Shown piece by piece: positions 13,340 through 20,384 of a DNA stretch of 20,551 nucleotides. The first letter of the stretch is position 1. Every line of letters starts with the position of its first letter. The position numbers and the translations under genes were made by a program. Source of the stretch: an uncultured Limnohabitans sp. Lineage in GTDB: Bacteria > Pseudomonadota > Gammaproteobacteria > Burkholderiales > Burkholderiaceae_C. The notes under the pieces are model-generated. The model ran no database searches and was not told the origin of the DNA. It was given only the letters and a program-made list of their open reading frames with translations. The stretch lies in assembly GCA_937928195.1 (NCBI GenBank), contig CALEYZ010000169.1:1-20551 (forward strand), written 5' to 3'.

Positions 13340-15298
13340 ATGAACCCCTCACCGACTTCAAAACCCCTTAGCGTCTTGAGCGTCATCCCGCCGATGACGC
13401 AGCTCAATACGCCTTACCCGTCGACGGCCTACCTGACGGGCTTTTTGCGTTCGCGCGGGGTTGCGGCCACGCAAGAAGATTTGGCGCTCAAGCTGGTCTT
13501 GAAATTGTTCACCCCACAAGGCATGGCGCAAATTCGCGACAAAGCACTGGCGCTGCCAGACGCCGAGCGCAGTGCCAGCGTCAATTTTTTCTTGGATTTT
13601 TTTGAGCGCTATGCCAACACCATTGCGCCCACCATTGCCTTCTTGCAAGGCAAGGACAGCACCCTCAGTCACCGCATTGCAGGCAGAGGCTTCTTGCCAG
13701 AAGGCCCTCGTTTTACAGCGCTGGACGCCTACGACGATGGCGAATCGGCCGACCCTTTGGCTTGGGCCTTTGGCGCATTGGGTCAACAAGACCGTGCGCG
13801 CCACTTGGCCACTTTGTACTTGAACGACTTGGCCGATGTGCTGCGCGATGCCGTCGACCCTCGTTTTGAATTTGTGCGCTACGGCGAATCATTGGCGGGC
13901 AGTCAGGCCACGTTTGAACCGCTGGCCGATGCATTGGCCGCGCCTTTGACTTTGATGGACGAGATGCTGCAAGCGCTGACGCTGAAGGCCATCGCAGACC
14001 ACGAACCCAACTTGGTTTTGTTGTCTGTCCCCTTCCCTGGCGCGGTGTATGCCGCCTTCAGAATTGCGCAGTGCATCAAGCAGCACAACCCCCACATTCG
14101 AATTGCCTTGGGCGGTGGCTTTGTCAACACCGAGCTGCGTGAACTGACAGAGCCGCGCGTGTTTGATTACGTGGACTTTGTCACCTTAGATTCTGGCGAG
14201 CGGCCATTGCTGGCCCTGCTCGAACATTTGCAAGGTCAGCGTGCAGCCGCCCGTTTGGTCAGAACCTTTGTTCGCAAACCCGATACAGGCAGCGTGCAAT
14301 TGATGAACTGGTCAGAGCCCGATGTGCCCTTTGAAGAAGTGGGCACTGCCACGTGGGAAGGCCTGCCCTTGAGCGACTACTTGTCTTTGCTCGACATGCT
14401 CAATCCCATGCACCGACTGTGGAGCGATGGACGTTGGAACAAACTCACCGTGGCGCATGGTTGCTACTGGAAAAAATGCAGCTTCTGCGATGTCAGCCTT
14501 GACTACATCGCACGCTACGAAACGGCCTCTGCCGCATTGCTGGTGGATCGCATTGAACAGATTGTGAAAGAGACTGGGCAAACTGGTTTTCACTTTGTCG
14601 ATGAAGCTGCGCCCCCCAAAGCCCTCAAAGCTTTGGCCGAAGAATTGATCCGCAGAAAGGTCCACATTTCCTGGTGGGGCAACATTCGCTTTGAGAAAAC
14701 CTTCACGCCCGAACTGGCCGAGTTGTTGGCCGAGAGTGGTTGCATCGCCATGTCGGGCGGCTTGGAAGTGGCCTCAGACCGCTTGCTCAAACTGATGAAA
14801 AAAGGCGTGTCCGTGGAACAAGTGGCGCAGGTCACCAAAGGCTTTTCTGAAGCGGGCATCTTGGTTCACGCCTACCTCATGTACGGCTTCCCCACACAGA
14901 CGGTGCAAGACACGGTGGATGCACTCGAATATGTTCGGCAGCTGTTTGAAAATGGTTGCATCCAAAGCGGCTTCTTTCATCGCTTTGCTTGCACCGTGCA
15001 CTCACCTGTCGGGTTGAATCCTGCTGAGTACGGCATTGAATTGATGCCACTGCCCCCTGTCACTTTCGGCAAGAACGACATCGGCTTCATCGACCCCACC
15101 GGTGTGGACCATGACCTGTTGGGCCTTGGATTGAAGAAAGCCATTTACAACTTCATGCATGGCATCGGTTTGGAAGAAGATGTGCGCACCTGGTTCCAAG
15201 ATGCGCTGATTGAACAGGCAGGTGGTAAGGCTCCCGCTTTCAAGGTTCCCAAAAGCACCGTGTCACGTCGCAAAATTGAACAAGCACTTCAACGTTAA
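13340..15298 (+). CDS. B12-binding-domain radical SAM protein of unknown function
   Basis: This 652-residue protein has a cobalamin-binding-like N-terminal region (about residues 1-290; LSVPFPGAVYAAFRIAQCIK and IALGGGFVNTEL) and a radical SAM domain from about residue 365. The cluster ligands are Cys375, Cys380 and Cys383 in HGCYWKKCSFCDVSLDY, a CX4CX2C spacing in place of the usual CX3CX2C. Later motifs are FHFVDEAAPP, WWGNIRFEK, SGGLEVASDRLLKLMKKGV and HAYLMYGFPTQT. The N-terminal domain lacks a clear DxHxxG motif, so any cobalamin would not be bound through that histidine. The substrate is unknown. It is the last gene of the apparent gcvTHP-GNAT transcription unit, with AGGGG just before the ATG. 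It is convergent with the Rrf2 gene, and no clear terminator is visible in the 34-bp gap. Confidence 0.88.
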   Translation: MNPSPTSKPLSVLSVIPPMTQLNTPYPSTAYLTGFLRSRGVAATQEDLALKLVLKLFTPQGMAQIRDKALALPDAERSASVNFFLDFFERYANTIAPTIAFLQGKDSTLSHRIAGRGFLPEGPRFTALDAYDDGESADPLAWAFGALGQQDRARHLATLYLNDLADVLRDAVDPRFEFVRYGESLAGSQATFEPLADALAAPLTLMDEMLQALTLKAIADHEPNLVLLSVPFPGAVYAAFRIAQCIKQHNPHIRIALGGGFVNTELRELTEPRVFDYVDFVTLDSGERPLLALLEHLQGQRAAARLVRTFVRKPDTGSVQLMNWSEPDVPFEEVGTATWEGLPLSDYLSLLDMLNPMHRLWSDGRWNKLTVAHGCYWKKCSFCDVSLDYIARYETASAALLVDRIEQIVKETGQTGFHFVDEAAPPKALKALAEELIRRKVHISWWGNIRFEKTFTPELAELLAESGCIAMSGGLEVASDRLLKLMKKGVSVEQVAQVTKGFSEAGILVHAYLMYGFPTQTVQDTVDALEYVRQLFENGCIQSGFFHRFACTVHSPVGLNPAEYGIELMPLPPVTFGKNDIGFIDPTGVDHDLLGLGLKKAIYNFMHGIGLEEDVRTWFQDALIEQAGGKAPAFKVPKSTVSRRKIEQALQR

Positions 15299-15332
15299 AG
15301 GCCTATGGCGCTTGGGCATGTTGCGTCAAGTC

Positions 15333-15848
15333 TCAAGCGGCCTGCAGCTGCATGAACTTGGACAAGTCAAACACAGAGTTGGGCGCAATGGGCATCAAGC
15401 CCTTGGGCAAAGGTTTGAAATTGAACGGCAAATTGTTGGCAACTTGAGCGCGCGCTGAAGCTGGAACGTCGCTGATCAACGCACTGAGCGAATAAGCCTT
15501 GAGAAAATCTTGTTCGATTTGCACGTATTGCTCGTACAGCAAGTCTGCCGCCACCGCCTCAGAGCTAGACCGTTTGTCATCTTGGCGCGCTTCCTCGATC
15601 TCAAAGCATTGAACGACGTCCCATGCCGACAACTCTTTCAATTCTTTTTTCAACTGGTAACCACCCCCTGGTCCTCTGTTGGACAACAGCAATTCATGCT
15701 GCTTCAGCACCTTGACCAGGCTCTCGGTGTAGGACACCGACAGTTCTAAAAACTGAGCAATGCTGGCAACCGTCACCGACTTGTGAGCCGGTGAGTTGGC
15801 GACATGGGCAATGGCCAAGATGCCTTGATAAGCGCGTTGACTGAGCAT
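15333..15848 (-). CDS. Rrf2-family transcriptional regulator without a cysteine cluster
   Basis: This 171-residue protein has an Rrf2-type winged helix-turn-helix at its N-terminus (LSQRAYQGILAIAHVA, SVTVASIAQFLELSVSY, LLSNRGPGGGYQL; residues 2-66) and a helical C-terminal extension. IscR and NsrR ligate an Fe-S cluster with three cysteines; here only one cysteine (Cys81) is present, so a cluster of that kind is unlikely. I chose ATG 15848 since it gives the normal Rrf2 N-terminus and AAAGG lies about 7 nt upstream; an ATG at 15890 would add 14 residues without family similarity. It is divergent from the MerR gene across an AT-rich region with ACTTATT boxes, which suggests cross- or self-regulation. 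Confidence 0.85.
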   Translation of the reverse strand: MLSQRAYQGILAIAHVANSPAHKSVTVASIAQFLELSVSYTESLVKVLKQHELLLSNRGPGGGYQLKKELKELSAWDVVQCFEIEEARQDDKRSSSEAVAADLLYEQYVQIEQDFLKAYSLSALISDVPASARAQVANNLPFNFKPLPKGLMPIAPNSVFDLSKFMQLQAA

Positions 15849-15863
15849 GAAGTGCCTTTGTTG

Positions 15864-15963
15864 ACTTATTGAATAGATAAAATTTAACATACTTATTCAA
15901 ATACACTTTAGAATGCATAAAATATTCCAAATTATCTACTCAATACTTATTCAATGAATAAGT
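15864..15963. promoter_or_regulatory. Box array between the Rrf2 and MerR genes, with perfect palindrome at 15945-15963
   Basis: ACTTATT occurs three times on the plus strand, starting at 15864, 15891 and 15945, with spacings of 27 and 54 bp. The third copy forms the perfect palindrome ACTTATTCA-A-TGAATAAGT (15945-15963). The first has a degenerate inverted partner (AATAGAT). The whole stretch is much richer in AT than the flanking genes. It should hold both divergent promoters; I could not assign -35/-10 pairs with confidence. Binding by the Rrf2 protein, the MerR protein or both is an inference. Confidence 0.6.
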
Positions 15964-15980
15964 TTGCGGGTGCACTCCTC

Positions 15981-16937
15981 ATGAACCTCCACAAAATTGG
16001 CGCTGTTTCCACGCTCAGCGGCGTTCCCACCCCCACCCTGCGCATTTGGGAGGCGCGCTACCAAAGTTTCACGCCCCAAAAGACGGCCAGCCGTCATCGC
16101 CTTTATTCAGACGATGACGTGCTTAAGGCCACGCTCATGAAACGGCTCACAGACCAAGGGCACAGCGTGGGGCAAATTGCGCAATGCAATTTGCAGGAAC
16201 TGAACCAATTGCTGCAACAGCATCAAAGCAAGGGGCGTCACGCGCTGTCGCCAACATGGGAACCGTCTGCCACGGTGGCCATCGTCGGCACCGCCCTGGC
16301 CAGTCGCATTGAGGCCGCTCGCTTTGCGCAGCAGATGGCCCCCACCACACTGCACATCACAGACATCTTTGGAACGATGGACGACATGATGCAAGGTCAA
16401 CTGCATGCGTCGCCCGATCTGCTGTTGGTGCAATGCCATTCTTTGCATGCCGGGGTTCAAGTTGACATTCGCCGCTTGGTTGAAAAATCTCAGGCTGCTC
16501 ACACCATCGTGCTTTACAGTTTTGGGCAAGCCCCCGTGATTGAAAGCCTTCAGCAATGGGGCATGGTGGTGCGCAGAGAGCCCTTGCCAGAGTCTGAGCT
16601 AGGTGAGTTGATTCAGGCCTCCTTGCGAACAGCCTCGCAAAAACTGCCATCGACAACGGTCATTCCACCCCGAAAATATGACGACATGGCCCTGCTGCAT
16701 GTCGCCGGCATTTCAACGGAAATTTTGTGTGAATGCCCTAAACACGTGGCCGAACTCATCACGCAACTGGCCAGGTTTGAGCAATACAGCTTGGACTGTC
16801 TGAACAAGTCCGCCGACGATGCACGGATTCACGCACACCTGAGCGCCATCTCTGGCACAGCCCGCGCCATGTTCGAAGACGCGTTGGAGATGGTGGCGCA
16901 GCACGAAGGCATTGATCTGAACACCCTTCGCAGTTGA
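15981..16937 (+). CDS. MerR-family regulator with degenerate B12-binding-like domain (CarH/LitR-like architecture)
   Basis: This 318-residue regulator has an N-terminal MerR helix-turn-helix (residues 2-75; HKIGAVSTLSGVPTPTLRIW and RHRLYSDDDV). A Rossmann-like domain (about 97-215; TVAIVGTALASRIEAARF, SPDLLLVQCHSLHAGVQVDI) resembles cobalamin-binding domains. A helical C-terminal region (about 238-312) contains CECPKHVAELITQLARFEQY. The DxHxxG cobalamin-binding motif is absent from the Rossmann-like part, so light sensing through adenosylcobalamin as in CarH is unlikely. I chose ATG 15981 because it gives the usual MerR N-terminus; the in-frame ATG at 15954 lies inside the palindrome. Photolyase-family genes follow 7 nt downstream, which implies control of photorepair genes. 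Confidence 0.82.
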   Translation: MNLHKIGAVSTLSGVPTPTLRIWEARYQSFTPQKTASRHRLYSDDDVLKATLMKRLTDQGHSVGQIAQCNLQELNQLLQQHQSKGRHALSPTWEPSATVAIVGTALASRIEAARFAQQMAPTTLHITDIFGTMDDMMQGQLHASPDLLLVQCHSLHAGVQVDIRRLVEKSQAAHTIVLYSFGQAPVIESLQQWGMVVRREPLPESELGELIQASLRTASQKLPSTTVIPPRKYDDMALLHVAGISTEILCECPKHVAELITQLARFEQYSLDCLNKSADDARIHAHLSAISGTARAMFEDALEMVAQHEGIDLNTLRS

Positions 16938-16944
16938 AGGCCCC

Positions 16945-17221
16945 ATGCACTGTCAATTGGTTTGGTTCAAACGTGACTTGCGCTGGCAAGACCACGCGGC
17001 TTTGGCACGTGCGGCAGCGACAGGGCCCTTTGGTCGATTTGACCCTGGCCACTCGCGCTGCAAAAACCAGATTGCACGACAGACGCAAACACGACGATGT
17101 GCGTGCCGGCAAGCAAGCTGTGATTGAGAAGCACGCTTCGCGCAAAACATTTGCCAGTCGGCGCCGTCAAACAAAAAACCAGAACCCAGACACCGCCACG
17201 CAATTGGACTTTGACTTTTAA
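16945..17221 (+). pseudogene. Photolyase/cryptochrome gene remnant with internal deletion and frameshift
   Basis: The start is a clear photolyase N-terminus (CQLVWFKRDLRWQDHAALAR, followed by AAATGPF). After about 28 codons the similarity jumps, in the +1-shifted frame, to a photolyase C-terminal tail: LVDLTLATRAAKTRLHDRRK, then AVIEKHASRK and a final LDFDF before the stop at 17219-17221. Intact proteins of this kind have roughly 480-520 residues, so around 400 residues, including the whole FAD-binding core, are missing. The junction lies at about 17023-17032 around GGGCCCTTTGG. A GAAGG site overlapping the MerR stop still serves ATG 16945. The gene was second in the MerR operon, before CRY-DASH. 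A real deletion and an assembly collapse cannot be distinguished here. Confidence 0.85.
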
Positions 17222-17239
17222 TTTAGAAAACGCCAACAC

Positions 17240-18592
17240 ATGCCCACCCTTACGCAACCAGCTGGCGTCATCTTTTGGTTTCGCAATGACCTGCGCTTGC
17301 ACGATCAGCCTGCACTTCAACAGGCCATCGCACTCGCAAACCAGTTGCAAACTTGGCTGTTGCCCATCTACATCCACGATGAGGCCTTGCATGCATTGAC
17401 GCCATGGGGTTTTCCTAGAACGTCGCCCGCCAGAGATGCCTGGACGCGCATGGCGGTGAACGACGTGGCCCGGCAACTGTCAGAACGCGGCAGCCAGCTT
17501 TACCAATGGCAGGGCCACCCGGTCGAAATCATCAAGGCTTTGTGTCAGGCCTTGCCCAAGGCCTGGCTTGTTTGCGAAGAGATTGCCGCGCCGTTTGAAC
17601 AAGTGCAGGTTCAGCAACTGAAAGCGGCCGGCGTGAACGTGCAAACGGTGTGGCAATCCACGCTGATGCGCATGTCTGATTTGCCCTTTGCAGCAAACCA
17701 AGTACCCGATCAGTTCACCACCTTCAGGCAGCAAGTAGAGCGCCCCACACTGAAAGTCGAAATGCCACTGTCTGCGCCAGCCCAACTGCCAGCGCTTCCT
17801 GTGCTCTCTGCTCTCCCCAATCAGTTGCAGCACTTGCCAGGGTGGCTGGGCGCAGCGCTTGCCCCCATTTCTGCAGACAACACGCCTGACCCTCGCTCAG
17901 CTTTCCCCTGGGGACCTGGCGGCTTTGAGGGCGGCGAGACTGCCGCCTTGGCGCACCTCCAACGCTACAGCAACAGCACCCTGCCCCGCACTTACAAACT
18001 CACTCGCAATGGCTTGTTGGGCGTGAATTACTCCACCAAGTGGTCACCTTGGCTGGCCACGGGCGCGTTGTCTGCACGCCAAGCATGGGCAGCCGTCAAA
18101 CAGCACGAACAAACGCACGGCGCGAACGACAGCACCTATTGGATTGGCTTTGAGTTACTTTGGCGCGATCACTTTCGCTGGCTGCATCACAAGTACGGCC
18201 AAAGACTCTACAGGCGCCAAGGCCTGAGCGTCGAAACCCCTCAGTACAAGCATCACGCTACTGAAGCGTTTGAAGCTTGGTGCACAGGCCAAACGGGGCA
18301 CGCCTTCATTGATGCCGGCATGCGCGAACTCCGCAGTACGGCCTATTTGTCCAATCGCATGCGCCAAAACGTGGCCAGCTATTTGATTCACGACTTAGGC
18401 TGCGATTGGCGCGCGGGCGCTGCGTGGTTTGAATCGCACTTGATTGATTTTGATGTTTACAGCAACCAAGGCAATTGGTTGTACCTGAGTGGCCACGGCA
18501 CCGACCCGAGAGGGTCTAGACGGTTCAATCCAGACAAGCAAGCCAAAGACTACGATCCAAACGGCGACTACCGCAAGTTGTGGTCTGTTTGA
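17240..18592 (+). CDS. Cryptochrome DASH / DASH-type photolyase
   Basis: This 450-residue flavoprotein of the CRY-DASH group repairs UV-induced cyclobutane dimers, typically in single-stranded DNA, using blue light. The N-terminal antenna domain starts IFWFRNDLRLHD. DASH-type FAD-domain motifs are KLTRNGLLGVNYSTKWSPWL, FELLWRDHFRWLHHKYG and AYLSNRMRQNVASYLIHDLG. The end is DPRGSRRFNPDKQAKDYDPN followed by GDYRKLWSV, as in bacterial DASH proteins. The length is normal. ATG 17240 is 18 bp after the photolyase remnant, with only a weak ribosome-binding site. It is probably co-transcribed with the MerR gene. The 3' end overlaps the small Cys-rich gene on the other strand by 25 bp. Confidence 0.93.
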   Translation: MPTLTQPAGVIFWFRNDLRLHDQPALQQAIALANQLQTWLLPIYIHDEALHALTPWGFPRTSPARDAWTRMAVNDVARQLSERGSQLYQWQGHPVEIIKALCQALPKAWLVCEEIAAPFEQVQVQQLKAAGVNVQTVWQSTLMRMSDLPFAANQVPDQFTTFRQQVERPTLKVEMPLSAPAQLPALPVLSALPNQLQHLPGWLGAALAPISADNTPDPRSAFPWGPGGFEGGETAALAHLQRYSNSTLPRTYKLTRNGLLGVNYSTKWSPWLATGALSARQAWAAVKQHEQTHGANDSTYWIGFELLWRDHFRWLHHKYGQRLYRRQGLSVETPQYKHHATEAFEAWCTGQTGHAFIDAGMRELRSTAYLSNRMRQNVASYLIHDLGCDWRAGAAWFESHLIDFDVYSNQGNWLYLSGHGTDPRGSRRFNPDKQAKDYDPNGDYRKLWSV

Positions 18593-18735
18593 GGCTTGGG
18601 TGTTGGATCGCTTGAGGGTGTTTCAAGTTTGGGCATTGCCATTTTTTCACCGTCCCATACTTGACCGCACCAGCATCGGCCCTCGGGGTCAATGATGCAG
18701 GTTCCGGTACCACAGCAACGTGGATCTTCGTTCAT
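18568..18735 (-). CDS. Small cysteine-rich protein (55 residues), function unknown
   Basis: This short open frame encodes 55 residues with five cysteines clustered in the first 23: Cys7, Cys8, Cys13, Cys21, Cys23, in PRCCGTGTCIIDPEGRCWCG. A proline/lysine/threonine-rich tail without cysteine follows. It has no signal peptide. ATG 18735 is preceded by AAGGA with 6-nt spacing; an in-frame ATG at 18741 is too close to that site. It is the last gene of a minus-strand run (DsbA-like, DCC, SDR), 27 bp after the SDR stop codon, and overlaps the end of CRY-DASH by 25 bp in antisense. I believe similar CCGTGTC...CWCG small proteins exist in Burkholderiales, but this is from memory. The cysteine pattern suggests metal binding or thiol redox function. 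Confidence 0.75.
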   Translation of the reverse strand: MNEDPRCCGTGTCIIDPEGRCWCGQVWDGEKMAMPKLETPSSDPTPKPQTDHNLR

Positions 18736-18762
18736 TGGCATTCCTTTTGAATCAAGCAGCCA

Positions 18763-19467
18763 TCACCATGGAATCTGGCGGCCTGCGTAATCGACAAATT
18801 GTGCGCGACCCGTTGGTTTCAAATCACCCAAAACGCGCATCAACTGTGCCACTGAATCTTGTGGCATGAGGGCGTCTTGTGCTGCCACAAATTGCGCAGA
18901 CAAATTTGACTGCACCGTGCCCGGCTGCAAAGCAGCAAAGACAGCCAGCGGCTTTTGCCGCGCCGCTTCAATGGCCGCCGTTTGAAGCAACATGTTTCGG
19001 GCCGCTTTGGCTGCGCGGTAACCATACCAGCCGCCTTTGTGGTTGTCTTCGATGCTGCCAACGCGTGCAGACAAGGTGGCATAGCAAGCGGCACCTTGCG
19101 TTAAGAGCAAAGGCAAGAAATGCTTGATGAGCAAAGCAGGTCCCACCGCATTCACTTCCAACTGTCGCAGCATCTGTTTGGCATTCAAGGCTTGCAAACG
19201 TTTTTCTGGGCCTTGACCATCAAGGGTTAAAGCACCTGTGGCATCGATGATGTATTTGAATTGACACATACCGTAGAGGCCTGATGAATTGCGTAACGCG
19301 GCCGCGCAATGCGCCATGCTGTCTTCATCTTCCAACTCAAAATGCAAGTCACTCTGTCGTGACAGGCCCACGGCCAATGTGCATGCAGGGTCGTTTTGAA
19401 AATGCTTCAAAAAGGCATTGCCTATTGCGCCACTGGCACCCAACACCAACGCTTGATAGGCACTCAT
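18763..19467 (-). CDS. Short-chain dehydrogenase/reductase (C-factor-like SDR)
   Basis: This 234-residue SDR has an N-terminal nucleotide-binding motif GASGAIG (residues 10-16) and a catalytic Ser133 (LSARVGSIEDN) with Tyr150-x3-Lys154 (GWYGYRAAKAARNML), so the Ser/Tyr/Lys triad is complete. The SARVGSI...GGWYGYR arrangement is like the CsgA/C-factor branch of SDRs, which use NAD(P)(H) on unknown carbonyl substrates. ATG 19467 overlaps the stop of the upstream DCC gene (ATGA), showing translational coupling in a redox-themed operon. Frames reaching further upstream only overlap that gene. Confidence 0.88.
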   Translation of the reverse strand: MSAYQALVLGASGAIGNAFLKHFQNDPACTLAVGLSRQSDLHFELEDEDSMAHCAAALRNSSGLYGMCQFKYIIDATGALTLDGQGPEKRLQALNAKQMLRQLEVNAVGPALLIKHFLPLLLTQGAACYATLSARVGSIEDNHKGGWYGYRAAKAARNMLLQTAAIEAARQKPLAVFAALQPGTVQSNLSAQFVAAQDALMPQDSVAQLMRVLGDLKPTGRAQFVDYAGRQIPW

Positions 19468-19853
19468 GAATGACGCGCATCCCACATGAGCAAGTACTTT
19501 TGCACAGTAGGTCGAATGGGCAGAAACATGTTGTAGCCAACGTGAATGGCCCAACTGAAAGGTCGCACCGAAAAGACACGCCCCGCCAAACGCCACCCCC
19601 TCAACTCCAACCACAGGCGCGCAAACGCTGCACCACCCTCAAACAACTGGCCTTGCGCATCGCGCACATGAAAGTACGCCATGGCACGTTGGCAACTTAA
19701 ACCATCGCCCAAGCTTGCATCTTCATTGGCTTGAAAATTCACGCTGACGTCATGCCACACCAACTGCGCAGCATCGGGATTGCTTTTGTAAAAAGCAATT
19801 TCACGCCGACACAAGGGGCAACTGCCATCGTAGTAAATGGTCAGCGGCGCCAT
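19464..19853 (-). CDS. DCC-family (DUF393) thiol-disulfide oxidoreductase-like protein
   Basis: This 129-residue protein begins LTIYYDGSCPLCRREIAFYK, the defining DxxCxxC motif of the DCC (DUF393) family with Cys12 and Cys15. The family is described as a thioredoxin-like redox fold, though few members have been tested. The C-terminal part (IHVGYNMFLPIRPTVQKYL) is normal for the family. It starts 3 nt after the stop of the DsbA-like gene and overlaps the SDR start by 4 nt, so all three are clearly one operon. A role in thiol-disulfide exchange is inferred. Confidence 0.9.
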   Translation of the reverse strand: MAPLTIYYDGSCPLCRREIAFYKSNPDAAQLVWHDVSVNFQANEDASLGDGLSCQRAMAYFHVRDAQGQLFEGGAAFARLWLELRGWRLAGRVFSVRPFSWAIHVGYNMFLPIRPTVQKYLLMWDARHS

Positions 19854-19856
19854 GGC

Positions 19857-20384
19857 TCAAACTTCACCGGCGGCAATTCTTCGCAGTGCTTGCTCAAACA
19901 CAGCGGCAGGCTGCCCCCCGGAAATAAGGTGCTTGTCATTGATGATGACGGCTGGCACTGAATGAATGCCCGCTTGTTGGTAGAAGCGTTCAATCTCACG
20001 GACTTCCTCGGCATAGGTGTCCGAGGCCAAGATGTTTTTTGCTTCCGCCACATCCAAGCCGACGGACGCCACCACAGCCAACAAAACATCGTCTGATTCC
20101 ACAGCCTCTGCACGCCCTTGGTACGACTCTAGCAAGGCGCGCTTGAGGGCATGCTGACTGCCTGCAGGCCCTTTGACACCGGCCCAATGCAACAAGCGGT
20201 GTGCGTTGAAGGTGTTGTAGACACGGCCTCGACCGCCTGGGTTGAACTTGAAGCCGACCTCTTCACCGCGGGCTGCGATGGTGGCGCGAATTTGCGCTTG
20301 CTGCTCCGGCGTTGAGCCGTACTTTTCTCGCAAGTGCTCGCCCAAATCCTGGCCACCGGGTGCCATGTTGGGGTTCAATTCAAA
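19857..20384 (-). CDS. DsbA family (FrnE-like) oxidoreductase, 5'-truncated
   Basis: The last 175 residues of a DsbA/FrnE-type thioredoxin-fold protein are present, starting at FELNPNMAPGGQDLGEHL. Further matches are the helical insertion with GGRGRVYNTFNAHRLLHWAG and the cis-proline region AGIHSVPAVIINDKHLISGG. Family members have about 30-40 more N-terminal residues with a CPWC or similar redox site; that part is missing because the sequence changes identity at about 20385. Residues encoded above that point do not fit the family. The truncation looks like a contig chimera and not gene decay, since the rest is intact and lies in a compact operon with the DCC, SDR and small Cys-rich genes. 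Confidence 0.88.
   Translation of the reverse strand, partial: FELNPNMAPGGQDLGEHLREKYGSTPEQQAQIRATIAARGEEVGFKFNPGGRGRVYNTFNAHRLLHWAGVKGPAGSQHALKRALLESYQGRAEAVESDDVLLAVVASVGLDVAEAKNILASDTYAEEVREIERFYQQAGIHSVPAVIINDKHLISGGQPAAVFEQALRRIAAGEV

Noticed and set aside
15299..15345. CGCTTG/CAAGCG pairing (15309-15314 with 15334-15339) as terminator between the radical SAM and Rrf2 genes
   Set aside because: The stem is only 6 bp with a 19-nt loop, has no U-run and extends into the Rrf2 coding region.
15981..18592. B12-dependent light switch of CarH type
   Set aside because: The cobalamin motif DxHxxG is missing in the MerR protein, so only the architecture, not the photochemistry, is supported.
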